Source of the DNA: Oryzias latipes
Taxonomy: Eukaryota; Chordata; Actinopteri; Beloniformes; Adrianichthyidae
Reading direction: 5' to 3'
Assembly (NCBI RefSeq): GCF_002234675.1
Contig: NC_019879.2
Location: forward strand, 14,078,464 to 14,142,463
DNA length: 64,000 bases
The position numbers and the translations under genes were made by a program. Below, one piece after another: positions 56,392-64,000 of this stretch (position 1 is the stretch's first letter; each line of letters opens with the position of its first letter). Under the pieces are notes generated by a model. The model had not been told where the DNA came from, ran no database searches, and was given only the letters and a program-made list of their open reading frames with translations.

Positions 56392-58012
56392 CAGGGGTGT
56401 CAAAATATATGGTTGGCCGAGGGTTCAATCTGGCCCAGTCATGAAGAGTAAAAATGATAAGGATCTTTAAAAAAAACATGTTTCTAGTCCATTCCTGTGG
56501 CGAGATATGATTTTTTAAAGAAATAACCGAAATGAGCAATTCCACCACTAGGGGGAGCAAAGGAAAAGCAAAACAGGTGAAACAGCATATCTTTGCACGT
56601 GCCAAAGGGAAACCTAAAAGCTCTGTGTCTGAGTAGGAGGAGGAGGATGTAGTTTGGTTTCGCACGAGCATCACCACTAATACATTGCTATAAGAATGAT
56701 CAGTAGTGACAGCCTAATGGCCAAAATCTTGTCAAAAAAAACAACAAAGGTGGAAGTAGAGGGCTGAGCTTTCCAGGAACAATGGAAAGAGTTTTATTTT
56801 TTCACGGAGTTGAATGCAAAACCTGCATGCTTTGTATGTCATCAACAGGTGCTCAAAGAATACAACATTCAGCACCACTACGAGACTCACCATAAAGAAA
56901 GCTCACCATTTTCAGGGGGAGTTAAGAAAAGAGAAGATTTACCAACTATTAGCTGGACTGACAAAATAAGCATCTGCATTTACTGCAGCCGTGACGTCAG
57001 TGATGGAGCAGTGACACTTAGCTACCTTATTGCAAAAAAGTTGGAGCAAACGTCCAAACCATTTTCAGATAGTGAGCTCATTGAAAAATTCTGAAGGCTG
57101 CAGAAGTCTTGTACCCCAAAAAACAGTCAACCTTTGCCAGCATGAGTCTGTTAAGGATTACGATTGCAGATACAACATCTCTGAGGAGACTTGGGTGCCA
57201 AATGAAGGAATCCAGTCATTTATTGCATTTTTGGTCACTATTGATGAAAGCACAGATACAGATATTGCACAACTGTGCATATTTCTTAGAAGTGTTGAGG
57301 AGACCATCACAGCAGAGTTTCTTGAGTTGATGGACACAACAACAGCTGATGACATTGTCAGCTCTCTAGTTACTGCGCTAGACAATGTAAGAGTGAACTG
57401 GTCACGTGATGTCAGTCTGGCCACTGATGGCGCCCATTAAAGGTCAGGAAGAAGGCAAGTGTTGCCAAAAAATTCAGGCAGCAAACCAGGAAAAGGCTTT
57501 TGGACATTTCATTGTGTTTTGCACACTTGAATGACAGTAAATCTGTTGCTGCACAGGATTTGAATCGTAATATTGATGGCTGGGTGAAGTTTCAGGACAG
57601 AAAGAGAGGTTAACTCCAAATTCGTATGTTCACAAATGTTTGCAAGTGTAATTTAGTTAATTTTTCATTGAGTTGCACAATTACATTCTAGGCAGGGTGT
57701 TTCCTTTTTTTCCGTAGCTACTCTTGAGTTTATTATTGGGATTGCTTCAGTGTCAGATGTAAAATATTCAGTCTGTGTAAAAGTGAATAAACCAATTTTT
57801 TTTAAAGTGAAATGCATTTTATTTGAGATCCATTGCCCTCTGTGAATGAATGTGTAATAATAAGAGTTTAGGCTACCATGCTGGTTAAGGCATTTTTTCC
57901 AACTGAGTAAAAAAAATAAAGCAGTTTTTTGCTTTTATGTTTCTGGTCCGGCCAACTTGGGATCAGACGCCTTGAATGTGGCCCCCGAACCAAAGCATGT
58001 TTAAAAACCCTG
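56392..58012 (+). mobile_element. hAT element with transposase remnant
   Basis: Begins CAGGGGTGTCAAAATATAT and ends (inward) CAGGGTTTTTAAACATG. Flanks CCCTTGAT (56384-56391) and CCCTAGAT (58013-58020) match at 7 of 8. Subterminal text 'caatctggcccag' and 'aatgtggcccccga' is in the usual hAT style. Holds a broken transposase (56810-57440). Confidence 0.82.
56810..57440 (+). pseudogene. hAT (Charlie/ZBED-like) transposase, frameshifted
   Basis: The first frame (56810-57094) has a BED-like start, CFVCHQQVLKEYNIQHHYET followed by HHKE. The second (57030-57440) has FLVTIDESTDTDIAQLCIFL (the first catalytic Asp context), RSVEETITAEFLELMDTTTA, DDIVSSLVTALDNVRVNWSR and LATDGAH (second Asp context), then stops. 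The match is to the family that gave rise to GTF2IRD2/ZBED5-type genes. Frames are broken and the C-terminal dimerisation part is absent, so it is inactive. Confidence 0.85.
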
Positions 58013-58020
58013 CCCTAGAT

Positions 58021-60706
58021 GAATCAAGGTGTCTAATATGTGAGTAAAAGTGGAATGGAGGCTGGGTGCCAACGTGACCCAAAATAGAGTCAGCAAATCC
58101 CACCCATCCAATTCCCGGAGCCCTGTGTGCATGTGTGCAAAATTTGTTTGGGTGGGAGTGGGAAGGAGCAGCTGGATGGGCACAACCGGGGGAAGAAGGC
58201 TCCCCCCGAGCGACTGGCAGATTAGGACTTTTGGTCATATTATAAGCATTCACACAGATCTGCAGCCAAAATTGATCACTAGAATTTAATGATAGCTCAG
58301 ACTCCCATTTTGCCATGGATAGGTTCATTATGTCATCTGTGTTAGATATCAGTTTGTAAATTTTGGAGTTAAGCTATGGATTCTTAAGGTCAATGAAATG
58401 TGTTACTGTAGGAGGAAGTTCAAGGTCTGTTAGGGTCAAGCAGTATTTAGTGCTTATAATTGATTTGAGTTGCTGGTATTCTAGAAATTTGTTTTGACGA
58501 ATCCCATAAATTGAGGATAACGTTCTTTTCTTAATTATATGCTGAAACTGTTGGATCACTTTGTTCCTCCATGAAGTAAAGTGTGAGTTTGCATGGAAAT
58601 ATTGTAAAGTGTTTTTGTTATTTTTTAAAAATCCCACCAGGCTGTTTGAGATGAGCTGATGAGCTTCTGAAGCACTTGCGATGTTTAATTTTGGAAATGA
58701 AAAATGGCAAATTAGACATATGTAGGTTATCACAGAGAGTGAGCTCTATATTTAGCCAAGATTCATCTAACACACCAGGTTTAAGCCATTTTAACCCTAG
58801 TGCTTTCTTAGATGACCCCACCCTTGCATTGATGTGTTCTCCCTACCATAACAAAGGTGGATAAAGGTGGAAAGATTTCATGTAATCCATGGACACCAGT
58901 GAGGTTCACAAATCATTGTGGGTCTAGATGACCCAACTCCTAATGTTAAAGTGCCCAGGATAGCACAAGGGTTTCGACAAAAAGTAATATGTTTACGTAG
59001 TAGTAATCCTTGAAGTTAGGTAGGGCTAGTTCTCCTCTGTCTTTAGATTTTTGAATAGTTTTCAGACTGATCCTTGGTGGTTAACCTTTCTAAAGGAATT
59101 GCGAGATAAATGAGTCTAATGATTTGAACCAAGTGGTTGGAGGTTTGGAAGGAATCATTGAGAACAGATAATTAACTTAAGAAAGAATCATCATTTTTAT
59201 GGTTTCAACTTTCCTTATTAGGGAAATGGGTAGAGTTTTCCATCTAGTGAAATCGGCCTCAATTGTTTTAAGGAGTTGGGTGTGGTTTAGCTTAAATAGA
59301 TTAGAAAGACTAGAGGAAATATTTATACCTAAGTACTTTATGTTGCCTGTTGTAATTTAATGGATGATGGGTTTAGATAGTTATGATTAATTGGCAGAAT
59401 TGTGCTTTTAGACCAATTTATGGAGTATTCTGAAACTCAGGTAAATGTATTAATTAATTGCAAATGGAAGATTGTGAATTTGGAGTAAATAATAAAACAT
59501 CATCTGCGTAAAGACTTATTTTATGTTCTACATTTCTGGTTTGAATGCCTTCAACATCTTGGCTTTACCTCATTGCAGCAGCTAGAGGTTCAATAAAGAG
59601 TGCAAATAAAGAGGGTGAAAGTGGACAGCCTTGTCTGGTCCCCTCTTTGTACGGTAAGTTAAAGTTTGGAGATGTTTGATCATTTGTTCTGATAGGAGTG
59701 TTGGGAGAAGGGTATAATATTTGAATCCAGTTGATAAACGATTTTCAAAAGCCAAATTTATTCAAGGTGGCTATTAGAAATTTCCAATTGACCCTATCAA
59801 ATGCCTTTTCTGCATCCAGTGACAAAATGGTTGCTTCTTGGTTATTGATAGTTGTATAAACTATGAGGTTGATTAATCTGCGCATGTTAGTGGAAGAACG
59901 TCTACCCTTTATAAAGCCCGTTTGGTCAGGATGTACAAGGGAAAGCACAACCTTCTCCAGCCTTCCTGCCAAAGCTTTGCAGATTATTTTTAGATCTGCA
60001 TTAATCAGGGATATGGGTCGATAGCTTGATGGTGATGTGGGATCTTTCCCAGGTTGCAGACGTAAAATACCTTTGGCAGAGTTCATATTTGGAGGTAGAT
60101 AATTATTTTCCTTAATTTCTGTCGTCACTCTGAGAAAAGTGGGAGCTAAGGTCGGCCAGAACTCTTTATAAAATTCTGCTGGGAAGCCATCTGGTCCTGG
60201 GGCTTTTTGACTAGGCATGTTGGTTAGTGCCTTATGTAGCTCTTCTTCAGTAAGAGGGGACTCCAGGGCTGTAGGCAAATCAATGCTGTTGAGAAATCTA
60301 CTGTTATTGTCAGAAGGGTCAATATGGTATGAGTAAAGAGATTGGTAAAAGTTTTTAAAGACAGAGTTTATTGCAACTGGATCATGTGTCATGTTTCCTG
60401 CTTGATCTATGACTGACGAAATAGTTGTCTTTTCTTTGTTTAGTTTGAGTTAATTTGAGCAACAATGTATTGAACCTCCAGCTCCTTAGTGAAGAAAGAG
60501 CTGTTGACCAAGAAATAATCTAGCCTGGAGTATGATTGATGAACTTTGTAAAAAAAAGTGTAGGCTCTCTTTATAGGGTGAAACGATCGCCAAATCTCAC
60601 AAAGACCAAAATCCTCCTCTGTGTACTGTTTAACAGTGTTTGTGGACTGCCAGGCTTTAAGATTTCCTGTGTTACTTAGCCTATCCATTTCTGGATCTAA
60701 AGACAT
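58021..60706 (-). mobile_element. L1-like (L1/Tx1 group) LINE, 5'-truncated and degraded
   Basis: Minus-strand reading: end of the endonuclease at 60440-60706 (SYSRLDYFLVNSSF), then reverse transcriptase at 59745-60392 with KAPGPDGFPAEFYKEFW, YRPISLINADLKIICKALAG, HPDQTGFIKGRR and ILSLDAEKAFDRVNW. The catalytic YADD (SLYADDVLLF) is still readable at about 59505-59535 in another frame. 3' region at 58374-58821 has KWLKPGVLDESWLNIEL. Several stops and shifts; first part of the endonuclease missing. A family A element is inserted at 58793-58974. Confidence 0.88.
58793..58974 (+). repeat. Small inverted-repeat element, family A copy 3
   Basis: Same landmarks as the 15865 copy ('accataacaaaggtggat', 'gacaccagtga', 'aatgttaaagtgcc', 'atagcacaagggtt'). 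Inserted in the L1-like LINE, whose sequence continues on both sides. Confidence 0.88.
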
Positions 60707-61649
60707 GTTGAGGTCAGACCTGATCTTCCGATTTCCTGACCCTGTTTTGTCTCTGACTCCGTTTGCCTGCCGCCTGCCACGAATTTCACCTGTATCCTGA
60801 TTAATCTTGTATCTCCTCTGATGCTCCCATGCTCGTGATTGACCCCTGCCTGCCTGACCTTTTTGGGCTGAACTAATAAAACCTGTTGCATTTGAAACCA
60901 GCCGTCTGTTTGTTTTTTGTGACAGCCACTCTGCAGAAACTATGTCCTAAATATGGCCCAGGTTTTTTATTTTGACTAAACAGGTCCTAATCATAATTTA
61001 AAAAAAAACACTGGTAATGCATTGAAAATACAGTATTTCCCCCATATTCGTGGAGGTCAGGGACCAGAGACATCCGCAAATACGGTAAATCTGCAAATAC
61101 GGAACCCCCACCCCCACCCCATTAACAGAAGAATGTCTGTCACTGATCCTTACTCATCAAAAACCCTCCCGTAATATTTCTGATGCTTTGTAAAACGTTT
61201 ATTAAAGAACATTGGAATATTGCTCAACATAAAGAGTTTTTTATTAAGAGCAATAGACTGTATCATAGCGTACTTTATAACACACGTTAGGAATGTAACT
61301 CTGTCTCTCTGTGCCTTAAAACCAGGACCCCGTGCTTCCTCCTCCATCAGTTAAGTACGAGAGATCATCTTCTTCCAGAAGAGGCCGGTTTCATCCATCA
61401 TTCCTTCATTCGGATGATAATTATTCTCTGCGATTATTTTCCTCAGTGTATCAGGATATTTTCTGCTACTTCTAAGTCAGCTGATGCAATTTCTCTGTGA
61501 AGGGGTACAAACCGGTGGGACCAGTTGTGAAATATTCTTTAGCAGCTGGCGAGGAGGACGAGTTTTAGCCGGTCACCGCTAGTCACGGAAGAAGTGGGTG
61601 TTTGTGTTAGCCTGGGTCGGTGCTGGTTGTGCAGATTCTTGTGACGTCA
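60707..61649. other. No gene recognised; possible LTR/pogo-type fragments
   Basis: 60740-60900 ('gtttgcctgccgcctgcc', 'actaataaaacctgttgcat') has the look of a retroelement LTR polyadenylation region. 61031-61110 ('tttcccccatattcgtgg', 'ccgcaaatacggtaaatc') resembles the ends of pogo/Tigger-like elements. Neither was bounded. Confidence 0.3.
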
Positions 61650-61836
61650 AAATGTGAGGACCCACTCGTTTTTACTGGTTGGGAGGGGCTGGTGCTCAGA
61701 GAGCAGGGTTTTGGAGGACTACTCAGAAATGTAGAATGGATCAAAACACCACTTTGAGGTTGTTTTTAGTGAGGAATGAACATTATAATACCCTTAAAAG
61801 CCCAAAAAGTTGATTTTGCATGATATAGACCCTTTA
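61650..61836 (-). repeat. TIR element, family C copy 2 (partial)
   Basis: Read on the minus strand from 61836 it starts TTAAAGGGTCTATATCA, then carries the same internal series as 42797-43000 ('tattataatgttcattcctc', 'gtggtgttttgatccattc', 'tctgagcaccag'). The other end was not found. Confidence 0.75.
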
Positions 61837-62555
61837 ACACTTCACAGAACACCTAGTAGAATGAGAAAATCAGTCTTGAGGAAACAAAAAGATCTCATAT
61901 TGGGAGATAAATGATGAACAATGGTTTTTAATTGGAATCGCATCAGATTGTATTAAATGTGTTGCTTTGACTCCTGAAAAAAATGAGGGCCAACATTTGT
62001 GTAGGGTTCACATACACTGTGAGATCTTTAACATTCATGCAAGCAGAACACCAGATTCTCATTGTTTTTTTAATCTCTTACAGAGACATTCACAGCAGAA
62101 ATACTCATCCTGAAGCAGAGTTTACTACGCATATGGTTTGCTTTACCTGGGCAGCTGTAAAGGTTCACCTGATTTAAAAAATGAACAGTTGTCCAACTGA
62201 GAAAATGAGTCCATCAGAGTCAAACAGAATCCAAGAATTAAATTTTTATCTAGCAGATGCTTTTTGTAGTTTTCCCTCAATCGTTGCAGCCATTTTTGAC
62301 TTTATTTTTTCGGTGTGTGAATCTCTTTGTTTGGTTGAATCTACTGATTAAAACTAAGAGTTTATTGCCATTTGTACATGTAAAACAAGTAAATTGGAAC
62401 TTTTGTTCGGCAGCTGTCAAGTCAGGGTGAATTACAGAAGGACATCAAAACAACAAAAACAAAAAACAAGGATCAGAAATGAATACGAGTAAAATTTTCA
62501 GAAAAGAGTATAGTAAAAAATTGAGTCCGAGTTTAACATTGAGCCCCAGTGGACC
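61837..62555. other. No gene recognised
   Basis: AT-rich; no repeat ends or coding signatures seen. Confidence 0.5.
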
Positions 62556-62559
62556 ATGT

Positions 62560-64000
62560 TTTCCTCTTCCATTGCCTCTGCTGCTGCCCACAGCTGTGGT
62601 TGCAAGGTCTTTGGTGCTTGTCATGACAGTAACCCCCAAACCTGGTGGTGGACACCGGAAGTAAGGGATGCCGTCAAGCTGAAGAAAGAGTCCTACCACA
62701 CCTGGCTGGCTTGTGAGACTCCAGAGGCAGCTGACAGGTACCGGCAGTCTAAGCAAGCTGCGGCCCGGACTGTTGCGGAGGCAAAAACTTGGTCCTGGGA
62801 GGAGTTGGGTGAGGCTATTGAGAAGGACTATCGGTTGGCCTCAAAGAGATTCTGGCAAACAGTCTGGCGCCTCAGAAGGGGAAAACTGTTCTCTACAGGC
62901 ACCTTTTTCAGTGCCTGGGGACGTTGTCGGGCGGTGGAAGGAATACTTCTAGGATCTCCTCAATCCCTCTGACATGCCTTCTTTTGGGGAAGCAATGAGG
63001 ACTTTGAGGTGAGGCTCTCTATCACCGAAGCTGTAGTCACTGAGGTAGTCAATGACCTCCTCAGTAGCAAGGCAAGTGGAAGAAGACTGCCCTGAGTACC
63101 TCAAGTCTCTGGATGCTGTGAGAGTGTCTTGGCTGACACATCTCTTCAGCATCGCATGACAGTCGGGAACTGTACCACTAGATTGGCAGACAGGGGTGGT
63201 GCTTCCCCTTTTTAAGAAGGGGGACCGGAGGGTGTGTTCCAACTACCGGGGAACCACACTCCTCAGCGTCCCTGGGAAAGTCTATGCCAGGGTACTGGAG
63301 AGGAGAGTCCGTCTGAGGGGCTGGAGGGGGTCTGATTTGGGGACCACTGGATGTCCTCTCTGCTCTGTGCAGGTGTTGTCCTGTTGGCTTCATCGAGCTG
63401 GGACCTCCAGCATGCATTGGGGCAGTTTGCGGCTGAGTGTGAAGCGGCTGGGATGAGGATCAGCACCACTAAATCTGAGGCTATGGTTCTCGACTGGAGA
63501 ATGGTAGTTTTCCATCTCTCGGTGGGTGGAGTGTCCCTGCTCCAGGTGGAGGAGTTAAAATATCGTGGTGAGGGAAGACCGGAGCTTGAGATTGACAGGC
63601 GGATCGGAGCAGCGTCCGTAGTTACGCGGTATTTGTATTTGTCCGTTGTAGTGAAGAGAGAGCTAAGCCAAAAAGCAAACCTCTCAATTTACCACTCAAT
63701 ATTCGTTCCAATACTCACATATGGTCATGAGCTCTGGGTCATGACCGAAAGAACGAGGTCCCGAATACAAGCGGCTGAAATGAACTTCCTCCGTAGGGTG
63801 GCTGGGCGCTCCCTTAAAGATAGGGTTAGAAGCCCAGTCACCTACGGAGAGTTCGGAGTAGAACCGCTTCTCCTCCACATCAAAAGGAGCCAGTTGAAGT
63901 AGCTCAGGCATCTTGTCCGGACGCCTCCCTGGGAAGGTGTTCCGGGAATGTCCCACTGGACGGAGGCCCTGGGGAAGACCCAGGACACGCTGTAGAGCAG
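62560..64000 (+). mobile_element. Non-LTR retrotransposon with deleted RT core, runs off the window
   Basis: Ordered fragments in shifting frames: TWWWTPEVRDAVKLKKESYH and KRFWQTVWRLRRGK (62640-62890), VVLPLFKKGDRRVCSNYRGT then LLSVPGKVYARVLERRVR (63190-63320), then ADDVVLLASS-type text near 63365-63395, HALGQFAAECEAAGMRISTT, RELSQKANLSIYHSIFVPIL, TYGHELWVMTERTRSRIQAA (63420-63780). The stretch that should hold RT motifs A and B is missing between 63320 and 63365. Fish genomes hold many such copies. I leave the clade open. Confidence 0.88.

Noticed and set aside
56126..56677. 183-codon minus-strand frame
   Set aside because: Crosses the left boundary of a hAT element and consists of low-complexity His/Thr and Gly-rich text; not a gene.

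Overview
The window looks like a stretch of teleost fish nuclear DNA. Three spliced vertebrate genes lie on the + strand, with short coding exons, GT-AG introns and a dense load of DNA transposons (Tc1, hAT, Harbinger, MITEs) and non-LTR retrotransposons typical of ray-finned fish. I cannot name the species. All gene models were built by hand by joining exons in phase and comparing them with remembered family features; no search was run.

Layout: (1) 1-586, nothing recognised, then a decayed Tc1 element (587-2280). (2) 2711-14159, seven exons of a TGF-beta type-2 receptor serine/threonine kinase (tgfbr2 family). The signal-peptide exon was not found and is probably upstream. Its introns carry several repeats, and the last one holds a 4.2-kb hAT-type insertion that itself contains a 1.25-kb foldback element. 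(3) 14160-17960, 3' flank and intergenic repeats. (4) 18105-35162, a complete 16-exon lmln (leishmanolysin-like, invadolysin) metallopeptidase, 668 codons, with an intact zinc site. Its introns hold Harbinger-like, hAT and other repeats, plus a recent 417-bp copy of intron-13 DNA pasted into intron 15. (5) 35163-41988, intergenic, with a hAT MITE, an RTE-like LINE fragment bounded by a 20-bp target duplication, and a second LINE tail. (6) 41989-49155, a complete five-exon lacc1 (FAMIN, purine nucleoside enzyme), 420 codons, catalytic His/Cys/His intact. Its 4.5-kb third intron contains (TA)n tracts and a Tc1 element broken by a nested Harbinger element. (7) 49156-64000, no gene recognised: a CpG-rich block that could be a first exon or promoter, a hAT with a transposase remnant, an L1-like LINE on the minus strand, and a deleted LINE running off the right end.

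The three genes act in unrelated processes (TGF-beta signalling, a membrane-tethered zinc protease, purine/immunometabolic enzyme) and are simply neighbours. I saw no convincing new biological system. The most unusual items are structural: the foldback element with minisatellite arms and a TA target duplication; the template-switch-like duplication inside lmln intron 15; nested transposons with readable target-site duplications; and several small inverted-repeat families present in two to four copies.
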